Assembly: GCF_040545335.1 (NCBI RefSeq)
Contig: NZ_JBEPLU010000002.1
Span: forward strand, 248,001-312,000
Direction of reading: 5' to 3'
Source: Phenylobacterium koreense
GTDB taxonomy: Bacteria > Pseudomonadota > Alphaproteobacteria > Caulobacterales > Caulobacteraceae
Length of the DNA: 64,000 nt
Shown: positions 7,853 through 16,765 of the stretch, one piece after another
Layout of the letters: every line of letters starts with the position of its first letter
Position numbering within the stretch: position 1 is the first letter of the stretch
Made by a program: the position numbers and the translations under genes
Notes under the pieces: generated by a model
Databases searched by the model: none
The model's input: only the letters and a program-made list of their open reading frames with translations
Told to the model about the DNA's origin: nothing

Positions 7853-10800
7853 GTTTCGGACTCCAGGATGGCCGCTCCGGGCTCCACGCCGAACTGGCGA
7901 TAGAGGATGGGCAGCAGGATCAGGGTGAGCAGGGTCGAGCTGATCAGGCCGCCGACCACGACGATCGCCAGTGGACGCTGGATCTCCGAGCCGGGGCCGG
8001 TGGCCGTGAGCAGGGGAACGAGGCCCAAGGCCGTGATGCTGGCGGTCATCAGGACCGGGCGCAGACGGCGGCGGGAGCCCTCGGTGACGGCCACCGCTAC
8101 GTCTCGGCCTCGCTGGACCAACTCGTTGAAGTGCGAGACCAGCACGAGCCCGTTCAGGACCGCGATGCCGAGAAGGGCGATCAGGCCCACCGAGGCGGGC
8201 ACCGACAGGTACTCGCCTGACGCCCACAGGGCGACGATCCCCCCGATCAAGGCGAAGGGGATATTGGCCAGGATCAGCAGCGATTGGCGCACCGACTTTA
8301 GGCTGATGAAGAGAACAAGGAAGATCAGGGCCAGCGCCATCGGCACCACGATGCCCAAGCGGGCGGCCGCCCGTTTCTGGTTCTCGAACTGCCCGCCCCA
8401 GGCGATGCGGTAACCAGGGGGCAGGGGGACGTCGCGGGCGACGTTGGCCTGAGCCTCCTTGACGAAGCCGACGAGGTCGCGGCCCGAGACGTAGGCCTGG
8501 ATCACGGCGAAACGGGAGGCGTTCTCCCGGTCAATCTTCACCGGCCCTTCGCGACGCTGCACACGGGCGATGTCGCCGGCGCGAAGAAGGCCGCCGTCGG
8601 GCGTAGCGATCTGGGCTTGCTCGAAAAGCAGCGGATCTTCACGCAGCTCCTGCGGTCCGCGGACCAGGATCGGCGTGCGCTTGCCCTGCTCGAAGACCAC
8701 GCCGGCCGGCGTGCCCTCCAGTTGGGCGCGAAGCTCCTGCTGCAACTCTTGCGCCGACAGGCCAGCTCGCACCGCCGCCGCACGGTCGACATCGAGCTGC
8801 AGGTAGGCCACGCCATCGCCGGCCACGGTGTAGACGTCAGATGCGCCGCGGGTCTTCTTCAGGGTTTCCTCGATGCGACCGGCCAGATCGTCGAGCGTCT
8901 TGAGGTCCGGGCCGAACACCTTCACAGCTAGGTCGCCGCGGCTGCCGGTCAGCATCTCCGACACCCGCATCTCGATCGGCTGGGTGAAGGTGGCGTCGAC
9001 GCCGGGGAACTGAGCGGCGACCTTGCGGATCTCTTCGGTCAGCCAGACCTTGTCCTGCTTTCGCCAGTCCTTGCGGTCGGCCAGGACCAGGAAGCTGTCG
9101 GTTTCGTTGAGCCCCATCGGATCGAGGCCCAGCTCGTCGGAGCCCACGCGGGCGACGATGCGCTTGACCTCCGGCACCTGAGCCAGAATGGCGCGCTGGA
9201 CCGCCATGTCCTGCTCGGCGCTGGCGTCGAGGTTGATCGAGGGCAGCTTGGCGAGCTGCATGAGGATCGCGCCCTCGTCCATGGTCGGCATGAAGCTCTT
9301 TCCGATCAGGACATAGGCGACGGCGGCAAGGGCCACCCCGGCGCCCGCTGCGGCGAACACCGGCTTGGGTTTGGCCAGCGCCTTGACGAGCTGCCGTTCG
9401 TAGAAGGGGCCGATCCGGCGCATGACCCAGGACTCCCGATGCGGGTGGGCCTTGAGCAGCAGCGATGCCAGGACCGGGATCACCGTGAAGGACAGGAAGA
9501 GCGAGGAGCCCAGGGCGAAGACGATCGTCAGGGCGACAGGCGCAAACAGCTTCCCCTCCAGGCCCTGCAGGCTGAGCAGGGGCAGGAAGACGAGGCAGAT
9601 GATCAGGACGCCAGAGGCCACCGGCGCCGCGACCTCGGCGACCGCCTCATAAATCACGTGCAACCGGCGCGAGCTCTTGATGGCGGGGTCGTGCAGTCGC
9701 TCGACGGTGTTTTCGACCACTACGACGGCCGCATCGACCAGCATGCCGATGGCGATGGCCAAACCGCCCAGACTCATCAAATTGGCCGAGAGGCCGAAGG
9801 TCCGCATCAGCAGGAAGGTGGTCAGGGCCGACAACGGCAGGGTGACCGCCACCACGGCCGCTGCGCGAAGGTCGCCGAGGAAGATCAGCAGCAGGATCAC
9901 CACCAGCACGGTGGCTTCCAGCAGGGCCTTGTTCACCGTACCGGTGGCGCGCTCGATCAGCTCCGAGCGGTTGTAGAAGGGCGAGACCTTCACGCCGGCG
10001 GGCAAGGAGGGTTCGATCTCTTTCAGCCTCGCCTCCACCAACCTGACGACGGACTTGGCGTCAGCGCCTCGCAGGGCGATGACGATGGCCTCTGCGGCCT
10101 CGCCCTTGCCATTCTGCGTAACCGCGCCATAGCGGGTGAGGGCGCCTTCGCGCACATCGGCCAGGTCACCGAGGCGGGCCGTTCCGCCGCCGGGCAACGC
10201 CACGGCCGTCTCGCGCAGGTCGTCCAGACTGGCGATCGCACCGGCGACGCGCACCACCAGGGCCTCCTCGCCCTCGCTCAGCCGGCCCGAGCCGTCATTG
10301 CGGTTGGAGGCGGGGATTGCGTCGACGATCGCCTGGGCGGTCACGCCCGACGCCGCCAGTGCGGCGGGATCCGGCGAAACCTCGAAGGTCCGCGCCCGGC
10401 CGCCGAGGACGTTGACGTCGGCCACGCCAGGCAGGCCGCGCAGGGCCGGGCGAATGGTCCAGTCCAGCAGGGTCCGCTTCTGTTCGAGCGTCAGGCCGTC
10501 GCCCTCGATCGTGAACATGAAGACGTCCGAAAGCGGCGTCGAAATCGGCGACAGGCCGCCGCTGACTCCGCCCGGCAGGGCGTTCATGGCGTTGGAGAGA
10601 CGCTCCGCGGTCTGCTGGCGCGCCCAATAGACGTCCGCGCCCGGTTCGAAATCGATCGTCAGGTCGGCGATCGCGTACTTGGCCGTCGAACGCAGCATGG
10701 CTTGCCGGGGGATGCCCAGCAGCTCCATCTCCAGCGGCGTGATGACCTGGCTCTCGACCTCCTCGGGGGTCATGCCCGGCGCCTTGAGGATGATCTTCAC

Positions 10801-10935
10801 CTGGGTCGGCGAGATGTCGGGAAAGGCGTCGACCGGGAGCTTCAGGAAGGCGTTGGCCCCCAGCCCCACCAAGGCGATGGCCAGGACGGCCGCCAGCAGA
10901 CGCTGCGAGAGCGCGAAGGCGATCAGTTTGCGCAT
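7849..10935 (-). CDS. Heavy-metal efflux RND pump (CzcA/CusA family)
   Basis: The proton-driven inner-membrane pump of the operon, 1028 residues, full length. It opens MRKLIAFALSQRLL with the first helix and KLPVDAFPDISPTQV, typical of HME-RND proteins. The fourth-helix proton-relay region reads GGLAIAIGMLVDAAVVVVEN. The DFG of Zn/Co-type CzcA is replaced by AIG, as in the CusA-like branch, so the metal cannot be assigned securely. The C-terminal half has the repeated helix bundle (ASVGLIALLGIAVLNGLVLVSHFNEL). It starts 3 nt after the adaptor stop and overlaps the channel gene by 4 nt. Confidence 0.93.
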   Translation of the reverse strand: MRKLIAFALSQRLLAAVLAIALVGLGANAFLKLPVDAFPDISPTQVKIILKAPGMTPEEVESQVITPLEMELLGIPRQAMLRSTAKYAIADLTIDFEPGADVYWARQQTAERLSNAMNALPGGVSGGLSPISTPLSDVFMFTIEGDGLTLEQKRTLLDWTIRPALRGLPGVADVNVLGGRARTFEVSPDPAALAASGVTAQAIVDAIPASNRNDGSGRLSEGEEALVVRVAGAIASLDDLRETAVALPGGGTARLGDLADVREGALTRYGAVTQNGKGEAAEAIVIALRGADAKSVVRLVEARLKEIEPSLPAGVKVSPFYNRSELIERATGTVNKALLEATVLVVILLLIFLGDLRAAAVVAVTLPLSALTTFLLMRTFGLSANLMSLGGLAIAIGMLVDAAVVVVENTVERLHDPAIKSSRRLHVIYEAVAEVAAPVASGVLIICLVFLPLLSLQGLEGKLFAPVALTIVFALGSSLFLSFTVIPVLASLLLKAHPHRESWVMRRIGPFYERQLVKALAKPKPVFAAAGAGVALAAVAYVLIGKSFMPTMDEGAILMQLAKLPSINLDASAEQDMAVQRAILAQVPEVKRIVARVGSDELGLDPMGLNETDSFLVLADRKDWRKQDKVWLTEEIRKVAAQFPGVDATFTQPIEMRVSEMLTGSRGDLAVKVFGPDLKTLDDLAGRIEETLKKTRGASDVYTVAGDGVAYLQLDVDRAAAVRAGLSAQELQQELRAQLEGTPAGVVFEQGKRTPILVRGPQELREDPLLFEQAQIATPDGGLLRAGDIARVQRREGPVKIDRENASRFAVIQAYVSGRDLVGFVKEAQANVARDVPLPPGYRIAWGGQFENQKRAAARLGIVVPMALALIFLVLFISLKSVRQSLLILANIPFALIGGIVALWASGEYLSVPASVGLIALLGIAVLNGLVLVSHFNELVQRGRDVAVAVTEGSRRRLRPVLMTASITALGLVPLLTATGPGSEIQRPLAIVVVGGLISSTLLTLILLPILYRQFGVEPGAAILESET

Positions 10936-10938
10936 CGC

Positions 10939-11979
10939 CTACTGTCCCGCCGCCGACTTCAATTGGGCCGCGCCGTTGGCCGCGACCTTGGCCGCGACGG
11001 GCAGGCCGGTGACCACGGCGTCAAGCCCCGCAGCCCCGATCACCTTGACCGGCATGGCCTGATAGCCTGCCGACGTGCGTACAAAGACCCGCGCCCCGGC
11101 GGCGTCCTGGACCAAGGCCGCGCGTGGGATCACCTGGGCGCCGGCTGGAGCCGGGTTCATCAGGGTGACCGAGACCGTTTGTCCCGGAACCACGCCGGCG
11201 CCGCCTTCGAGCTCGGCGCGCAACGGCAGGGAGCGGGTGCGAGGATCGATGCTGGCGCCGACTGCGACGACGCGGCCGTTCGTGTTTCCGACACGGACCG
11301 GATAGCCGACCTTCATCCTCTGGCCGACGGCAGGCGAGATCCTGGCCTCGACCCAAAGCTTGTCGGTCCGATCGATCACGACGGCCGAGGCCATCGCGTC
11401 GAGCCCGCCGCCAGGCTGAACGTTCAGGGCCGCGACGCGGCCGGCGATCGGCGCGCGGAGCACATATTCCCCGGCCTGGCCGCCCGCGCCAGCCAGCAGT
11501 CGCCGCCGCTCATTAACCATGGCCCGGGCTTGCGCGGAGCGAGCCTCCGCTTCCTCGGCGCGGGCGCCGGCGATGACGCCTTCCTTGGCCAGTTGGCGGG
11601 TCCGGCGGGCCGCAGCGTCCGCGACGCGCAGTTCGGCCTGGCTCTGGGCCAGTTCGGAGGAAACGGCCAGGGCGTCGCGGCTGAACAGGGTGACCAGCGG
11701 CGCGCCAGCCTTCACCGCCTGTCCCTCCAGGACGTGCACGCGCAGTGCGGCGCCAGCGAACGGCGCAGCGACGACGCGGCGATCGTTCAAGGGCGGGGTC
11801 ACTGTGGCGGGAACCGCGGCGATGGGCGCCCCCGAGGCCGGCCGCGCCGTCGCCAGGGTGATCCCCATCGCCTTCGCCTGAGTGGCGGTGACGGCGATCG
11901 GCCGGGTCGCGGGCGTGGCGGAGGTAGCGGACAGCATCAGGGCCGCGAACGCGACGAGGCTGGAGCGGACGGGGGGCAT
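10939..11979 (-). CDS. Periplasmic adaptor subunit of the RND pump (CzcB/HlyD-like)
   Basis: The membrane-fusion protein that links the RND pump to the outer-membrane channel. The 346-residue product has an N-terminal signal, the barrel-sandwich half motif APFAGAALRVHVLEGQAVKAGAPLVTLFS, a helical hairpin (SELAQSQAELRVADAAARRTRQLAKEGV), the returning lipoyl half APIAGRVAALNVQPGG and beta-barrel domains. ATG 11979 was chosen over ATG 12009 because GAGGAG sits 6 nt before it. It is the first gene of the pump operon and diverges from the two-component genes. Confidence 0.87.
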   Translation of the reverse strand: MPPVRSSLVAFAALMLSATSATPATRPIAVTATQAKAMGITLATARPASGAPIAAVPATVTPPLNDRRVVAAPFAGAALRVHVLEGQAVKAGAPLVTLFSRDALAVSSELAQSQAELRVADAAARRTRQLAKEGVIAGARAEEAEARSAQARAMVNERRRLLAGAGGQAGEYVLRAPIAGRVAALNVQPGGGLDAMASAVVIDRTDKLWVEARISPAVGQRMKVGYPVRVGNTNGRVVAVGASIDPRTRSLPLRAELEGGAGVVPGQTVSVTLMNPAPAGAQVIPRAALVQDAAGARVFVRTSAGYQAMPVKVIGAAGLDAVVTGLPVAAKVAANGAAQLKSAAGQ

Positions 11980-12020
11980 GGACTCCTCGGGGTTTTGATC
12001 ACTCCCCATGCGCCGTCAGG

Positions 12021-12060
12021 CTGAAGCCCGCCTGAAGCGAAGCTGAAGTGAAGCTGACAG
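12021..12060. promoter_or_regulatory. Array of four CTGAA(G)-type repeats with an 11-bp period
   Basis: CTGAAG occurs at 12021, 12032 and 12043 and CTGAC at 12054, each exactly 11 bp apart, in the 145-bp gap between the pump operon and the divergent two-component genes. OmpR/PmrA-type regulators bind direct repeats of about 6 bp with this one-turn spacing (the PmrA/QseB box is CTTAAG-N5-CTTAAG). This is therefore the likely operator for the neighbouring response regulator. Function is inferred. Confidence 0.65.
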
Positions 12061-12111
12061 CAGCGAAATCAGTTTCGTTTCAGCCACCGGTGCTACAACG
12101 GCTCCGCTTTC

Positions 12112-12117
12112 AGGGAG
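12112..12117 (+). promoter_or_regulatory. Ribosome-binding site that supports an ATT start
   Basis: AGGGAG at 12112-12117 lies 7 nt before ATT 12125. No ATG, GTG or TTG exists in this frame between the upstream stop (12044) and GTG 12200. GTG 12200 is inside the receiver domain and would remove the acidic pocket. Confidence 0.65.
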
Positions 12118-12124
12118 TCCGCCC

Positions 12125-12778
12125 ATTCGCATCCTTCTGGTCGAAGACGATCACGAGATCGCCCGCCGCCTGGGCGGCGCGCTGACCGAGGCCGGGTTCG
12201 TGGTGGAGAGCGCGGGCGATGGCGAGACGGGGCTTCTGCTGGGCCAGACCAACGACTTCGACGCCGTGGTGCTGGACCTGGGCCTCCCGCTGCTGTCGGG
12301 GATCGAGGTTCTCAAGCGCTGGCGCCGGGAAGGACGCGACATGCCCGTGCTGATCCTGACGGCGCGCGACGCCTGGACCGATCGGGTGGACGGCCTGAAC
12401 GCCGGGGCCGACGACTACCTGGGCAAGCCATTTCAGAACGCCGAGGTGGTGGCTCGCCTGCGGGCCCTGACCCGGCGCTCGGCGGGACGGTCCTCGCCGG
12501 TCATCGAGCGGGGCGACATCGTCCTCGATCCGGTGGCCGGAACCGTGCGGCGCGGCGACCAGGTCGTCGAGCTGACCGCGCGCGAACTCAAGGTGCTGGC
12601 CTATCTGATGCACCGGGCCGGACGGCTGGTCTCGCAAGCCGAACTGATCGATCACGTCTACAGCCTGGACGAGACGCGAGAGTCCAACACGATCGAGGTC
12701 TATGTCGGTCGCCTGCGCAAGAAACTGGGCAAGGACGCGATCCGCACCATTCGCGGCCTGGGATACAAGTTCGCCTGA
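12125..12778 (+). CDS. OmpR/PmrA-type response regulator with an apparent ATT start codon
   Basis: A DNA-binding response regulator of 217 residues. The receiver begins (M)RILLVEDD with the acidic pair Asp8-Asp9, phospho-acceptor Asp51 in VVLDLGLPLLSG and the conserved Lys in GADDYLGKPF. A winged-helix trans_reg_C domain follows (ELTARELKVLAYLMHRAGRLVSQAELI, TIEVYVGRLRKKLG). The frame reads through the invariant receiver start only if initiation is at ATT 12125, preceded by AGGGAG. The next candidate, GTG 12200, would delete strand 1 and the acidic pocket. TGATG couples it to the kinase gene. It probably controls the divergent metal-efflux operon through the CTGAAG repeats (inference). Confidence 0.85.
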   Translation: MRILLVEDDHEIARRLGGALTEAGFVVESAGDGETGLLLGQTNDFDAVVLDLGLPLLSGIEVLKRWRREGRDMPVLILTARDAWTDRVDGLNAGADDYLGKPFQNAEVVARLRALTRRSAGRSSPVIERGDIVLDPVAGTVRRGDQVVELTARELKVLAYLMHRAGRLVSQAELIDHVYSLDETRESNTIEVYVGRLRKKLGKDAIRTIRGLGYKFA

Positions 12779-14136
12779 TGCGCGACCTTTGGACCAGCTT
12801 CCGCACCCGCCTGATCGCCGGCGCCGTGATCTGGATCATCGCGGGCCTGGCCGTGAGCGGCTTCCTGCTGTCGGAACTGTTTCGCGCGCACGTGACCCAG
12901 CAGTTCGACGACGAGTTGCACGGCCATGCGGCTGAGCTCGCCGCATTGATCGGGGTCGAGCCTGACGGCGAACTCATCCTACACAGGCGTCTCAGCGACC
13001 CTCGCTTCCTGCCCAAGGATTCCGGCTTCTACTGGCGGGTCGAGTCCGAGGGCGGCGCCGGGATCGGCTCGCCGTCGCTGGCCGGCCAGCGGCTGCCGAT
13101 GCCTGAACCGTTCCCGCCGCCGGGGACGGAGCGCCACGTCTTCGTCGAGGGGCCATCGGGGCAATTACGCCTGGTGGAGCGCTCGGTCTCCATGCCCGGC
13201 GCGCCGCTGCTGCGGATCGGCATCGGGGCCGACCAGCGCCTGCTCGACCAGGTGCTGACGCATTTCAACTGGACCCTGTTCCTGTCGCTGACGATCATCG
13301 CCCTGGGCTTGGTGGGCGCCGCGATCCTGCAGGTCTGGTTCGGCCTGCGTCCGCTTTCACGCATGCGCGGGGCGCTGGCGGCGGTGCGCACTGGCCGCGC
13401 CAGCCGGCTGCCCGAGGATCTGCCGAGCGAGGTTTTGCCGCTGGCGGTCGACCTCAACGCCCTCTTGGAAGCCAACCTCGAAATGTTGCGCCGGGCCAGG
13501 ACCCAGGCCGGCAACCTAGCCCATGCCCTCAAGACGCCGCTAGCGATCCTGGTCGACGAGGCCGAGAGGTTGCGGGCGGCGGGCCAGACCGAGGCCGCTG
13601 ACGTGGTCAGCCTGCAGTGCGAGCGTATGCGCCGCCAGATCGACTACCAGATCGCCCGCGCTCGCGCCGCAGCGCTCAAGCGGGCCCCGGGCGTCGCGGC
13701 CGAGGTCGGCGTGACGCTGGAGCCATTGGTCTCGGCCATGTCGCGCCTGCACGGACGGCGCGGCGTGACCTACAAGGTCCAGTGCGCGCCGGGCCTGATC
13801 GTCGCGGTCGATCCCCAGGACCTGAGCGAGATCCTCGCCAACATCCTCGACAATGCCGGCAAGTGGGCGAAGTCCGTCGTCCAGATCACCGCGCGTGGAG
13901 CTGGGGAGGAGAGGGTCGAGATCGTCATCGACGACGATGGAGCCGGCCTGCCGCCGGAGAGCTACGAGCACGTCTTCGGCGTGGGCGAACGGCTGGACGA
14001 GCGAATGCCCGGGCATGGCCTGGGCCTGGCGATCGTGAGGGATCTGGTAGGCCTCTATGAGGGACAGGTCGAACTGGACGCTTCGCCGCTTGGTGGACTT
14101 CGTGTGATCCTGTCGTTCAGGAAACTTGAAGCGTAA
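12778..14136 (+). CDS. Sensor histidine kinase (PhoQ/PmrB-like)
   Basis: The partner kinase of the upstream regulator, 452 residues. It has two membrane helices (about 12-32 and 165-188) enclosing a periplasmic sensor of about 130 residues, then a HAMP-like linker. The H-box NLAHALKTPLAIL carries His249 (the HALKTP form is typical of PhoQ-like kinases). The ATPase boxes are NILDNAGKWAK (N), DDDGAGLP (G1) and GHGLGLAIV (G2). The periplasmic domain has an acidic patch (QQFDDELHGH), compatible with metal sensing, but the signal is unknown. The start overlaps the regulator stop (TGATG). Confidence 0.9.
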   Translation: MRDLWTSFRTRLIAGAVIWIIAGLAVSGFLLSELFRAHVTQQFDDELHGHAAELAALIGVEPDGELILHRRLSDPRFLPKDSGFYWRVESEGGAGIGSPSLAGQRLPMPEPFPPPGTERHVFVEGPSGQLRLVERSVSMPGAPLLRIGIGADQRLLDQVLTHFNWTLFLSLTIIALGLVGAAILQVWFGLRPLSRMRGALAAVRTGRASRLPEDLPSEVLPLAVDLNALLEANLEMLRRARTQAGNLAHALKTPLAILVDEAERLRAAGQTEAADVVSLQCERMRRQIDYQIARARAAALKRAPGVAAEVGVTLEPLVSAMSRLHGRRGVTYKVQCAPGLIVAVDPQDLSEILANILDNAGKWAKSVVQITARGAGEERVEIVIDDDGAGLPPESYEHVFGVGERLDERMPGHGLGLAIVRDLVGLYEGQVELDASPLGGLRVILSFRKLEA

Positions 14137-14150
14137 GGCAAGGGGGCGCA

Positions 14151-14852
14151 ATGCGCGCGGTTCATGGACACATCGAGCGCCACAAGGTGTCGCGGATCGG
14201 CTGGCTCCGCGCCGCCGTGCTCGGAGCCAATGACGGCTTGGTCTCTACAGCGAGCCTGATCGTGGGCGTGGCCTCGGCGGCGAAGTCGCCAAGCGAGGTC
14301 GTGGTGGCGGGCGTCGCGGCGATGGTCGCCGGCGCCATGTCGATGGCCGCCGGCGAGTACGTCTCGGTCAGCTCCCAGGCGGATACGGAAAAGGCCGAAC
14401 TCGCCCGCGAGGTCCAGGAACTGCGCGACCTGCCGGACGCTGAGCTGGAGGAACTCACGCAGATCTATGTGAATCGCGGCGTCGAGCCCGAGACCGCCCG
14501 CCAGGTCGCGGCTCAGCTCATGGCGAAGGACGCCCTCGGCGCGCACGCCAGGGACGAACTCGGCCTCTCGGACCTGACCGGCGCGCGGCCGGTGCAGGCC
14601 GCGCTTTCGTCAGCGGCCAGCTTCGCAGCGGGAGCGGTCTTGCCGCTGGCTGTCGCAGTCGCCGCGCCGCGGGGCGTGCTGACGGCGGCCGTTTCCGCAG
14701 CTTCGCTGGCCGGTTTGGCGCTGCTGGGCTACGCCGGCGCCAGGACCGGAGGGGCGCAGCCATGGCGAGGTGTCGTGCGCGTCACGCTCTGGGGCGCCCT
14801 GGCTATGGCCGTCACCGCGATCATCGGCAACTTCGTCGGGGCGGCGGTCTGA
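14151..14852 (+). CDS. VIT1/CCC1-family iron/manganese transporter
   Basis: A 233-residue membrane protein. Its N-terminal half carries the family signature LGANDGLVSTASLIVGVASA and AGAMSMAAGEYVSVSSQADTEKAEL. A cytoplasmic helical metal-binding region with many Glu residues follows, then three more helices. VIT/CCC1 proteins move Fe2+ or Mn2+ out of the cytosol. AAGGGGG precedes ATG 14151. It begins 14 nt after the kinase stop and could be read from the same transcript, which would fit a metal-responsive regulon. Confidence 0.85.
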   Translation: MRAVHGHIERHKVSRIGWLRAAVLGANDGLVSTASLIVGVASAAKSPSEVVVAGVAAMVAGAMSMAAGEYVSVSSQADTEKAELAREVQELRDLPDAELEELTQIYVNRGVEPETARQVAAQLMAKDALGAHARDELGLSDLTGARPVQAALSSAASFAAGAVLPLAVAVAAPRGVLTAAVSAASLAGLALLGYAGARTGGAQPWRGVVRVTLWGALAMAVTAIIGNFVGAAV

Positions 14853-14861
14853 CGCCGGCGC

Positions 14862-15166
14862 CTAGCGCGCGACCTGGATGAAGACCGGGTTCGAATAGAA
14901 GCACAGGTCGCTCCAAGGATCCTCGCCGGCCGGGTCGACCTGCGGCTCCAGTTCATCGGTGCTGGAGCCCCGCACCCGCAGATAGAGGTCGCGGCCTGCG
15001 GCCTTGAGCGTGTGGCGCATGGTCCGCCGCGGGTTCCCTTGGTGTCCAACGTGCCGGGCTTGAGGGAACTGGTCTGGTAGCCTGGCACATCCATGCCGAC
15101 CGCGACATTGGGGGCCGCCTCGTTCCTGTTCCGGAACTCGTGCGGCGTGTACGCACCGTAGCCGCC
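14862..15166 (-). pseudogene. Decayed remnant of a PHP-type phosphoesterase-like protein
   Basis: Two protein-like stretches on the minus strand lie in different frames. From 15166 the frame reads GGYGAYTPHEFRNRNEAAPN and VAVGMDVPG. From about 15020, one frame over, it reads DLYLRVRGSS, then EPQVDPAGEDPWSDLCFYSN, and ends at the stop at 14862. Both resemble conserved parts of a large metal-dependent phosphoesterase-like family of alphaproteobacteria, where they are normally separated by a long intervening region. Here they are almost adjacent and out of frame, so I read this as a relic with an internal deletion plus a frameshift. The family name is from memory. The rest of 14853-15367 holds nothing else I can support. 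Confidence 0.6.
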
Positions 15167-15367
15167 GGCAAATAAGTTTCGCGATCTGGTGCGGCGTTCG
15201 TCACATCTACGCCGAGACTGGGCGAAAGAACCCTGGGGCAAGCTACGGAACGAAAGATCGCTCGCTCATGTGACGACAAGCGCTCGACATGTCCGAACCC
15301 GCCGGTCACAAGAATCGCGGAGCCAAGGCTGCGCCGCCGGGGTGAAGCGATCAGCGCGAGTGACGCC

Positions 15368-16765
15368 ATGACTGCCCATACCGGCCGGCCTCAAGAGGTC
15401 AGCCTCGCGGACGCCACCAAGGTTTGGGCGAAGATCGCGGCCTTGAGCTTTGGCGGGCCGGCGGGCCAGATCGCCGTGATGCACCGCATCCTGGTGGAGG
15501 AACGCCGCTGGCTCAGCGAGGGCCGTTTCCTGCATGCGCTCAACTACTGCATGTTGCTTCCGGGCCCCGAAGCGCAGCAACTGGCCATCTATGTCGGCTG
15601 GCTGATGCATGGAACGGCCGGCGGGTTCATCGCCGGCCTGCTCTTCGTCGCGCCTGGCTTTCTGGCGATCATGGCCCTGAGCATTCTCTACGCCATGCTG
15701 GGGGGCGTGGGCCTGGTGAGCGGACTGTTCTTCGGGCTGAAAGCCGCTGTACTGGCGATCGTCATCCAAGCGGTGGTCCGCGTGGGAAGGCGAGCTCTGA
15801 AGAACGGAACGATGGTCGGGGTCGCCGCCGGGGCGTTCCTTGCCCTGTTCGCCTTCGACGTGCCGTTTCCCTTGGTGATTGGTATCGCAGCCCTGATCGG
15901 CTTTGTCGGTGGAAGAGCCGGCGCCGATGCATTTCTCGCTGGGGCGGGTAACGGCGCGCCAGCATCGAAGCCTGAGGCTCCCGAGGGCGAGACCTTGCTG
16001 GGGGAGGGGACCCCCGCTCACGCGCGGCCGAGCTTCACCTGGTCGATGAAGATCAGCGGCGTTCTGCTCGGGCTCTGGCTCGCTCCGGTTTTGCTGCTGG
16101 GCTTTGCATTAGGTTGGGACAACGTCTTTTCGCAGATCGCGGTCTTCTTCTCCAAAATGGCCGTGGTGACCTTCGGCGGCGCCTACGCGGTGCTGGCCTA
16201 TGTCGCTCAGGAAGCGGTCGACACCTATGGCTGGCTGAGGCCCGGCGAGATGCTCGACGGCCTCGGGATGGCCGAGACGACGCCCGGCCCGTTGATCATG
16301 GTCACCCAATTCGTGGGGTTCATGGGAGCTTTCCGCAACGCCGATGATCTGCCGCCGCTGCTGGCTGGCGTGCTGGGCGGTGTGCTGACGACCTGGGTGA
16401 CCTTCACGCCATGCTTTCTCTGGATCTTCCTCGGCGCGCCGTTTGTCGAGGCGCTGCGGGGCGCCAGGGCGCTCAATGCGGCGCTCGGGGCGATCACCGC
16501 GGCCGTCGTCGGCGTGATCCTGAATCTGGCGATCTGGTTCGGAGCACACACGCTTTTCGGCCAGGTGCGTGAAGTTCGGACCCTTTGGGTCAAGATCGAT
16601 GCGCCTGTCGTCTCGAGCCTCAACCTCGCGGCGCTGCTGCTGACCCTGGCGGCGGCGCTGGCGATCTTCCGTTTCAAAGCGGGGGTCATTCCAGTGCTGC
16701 TCACCTGCGCCGCCATCGGCGTCGGCCTGCACTGGATCGGCGTGATTGATTGGCTCGCTAGCTAG
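15368..16765 (+). CDS. chrA: Chromate transporter, long (two-domain) ChrA type
   Basis: CHR-family transporter expected to export chromate, 465 residues. The N-terminal half has ALSFGGPAGQIAVMH and LLPGPEAQQLAIYVGW. A cytoplasmic linker at about 190-225 follows. The C-terminal half repeats the pattern with VVTFGGAYAVLAYVAQ and TPGPLIMVTQFVGFMG. About ten hydrophobic helices are visible. Length and duplicated FGG...PGP motifs match the family. It converges on sulP and their stops overlap by 4 nt. A metal/oxyanion transport neighbourhood fits. Confidence 0.92.
   Translation: MTAHTGRPQEVSLADATKVWAKIAALSFGGPAGQIAVMHRILVEERRWLSEGRFLHALNYCMLLPGPEAQQLAIYVGWLMHGTAGGFIAGLLFVAPGFLAIMALSILYAMLGGVGLVSGLFFGLKAAVLAIVIQAVVRVGRRALKNGTMVGVAAGAFLALFAFDVPFPLVIGIAALIGFVGGRAGADAFLAGAGNGAPASKPEAPEGETLLGEGTPAHARPSFTWSMKISGVLLGLWLAPVLLLGFALGWDNVFSQIAVFFSKMAVVTFGGAYAVLAYVAQEAVDTYGWLRPGEMLDGLGMAETTPGPLIMVTQFVGFMGAFRNADDLPPLLAGVLGGVLTTWVTFTPCFLWIFLGAPFVEALRGARALNAALGAITAAVVGVILNLAIWFGAHTLFGQVREVRTLWVKIDAPVVSSLNLAALLLTLAAALAIFRFKAGVIPVLLTCAAIGVGLHWIGVIDWLAS

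Noticed and set aside
9439..12024. 861-codon forward open frame opposite the RND pump and adaptor genes
   Set aside because: It is the shadow of two clearly conserved minus-strand genes; its translation is Gln/Arg/Asp/Gly-rich without any domain, as expected from the complement of a GC-rich coding frame.
14953..15369. 138-codon minus-strand frame between the VIT1-type and chrA genes
   Set aside because: Its translation is Arg/Pro/Ser-rich. The two neighbouring frames carry the recognisable pseudogene pieces, so this frame is not a gene.
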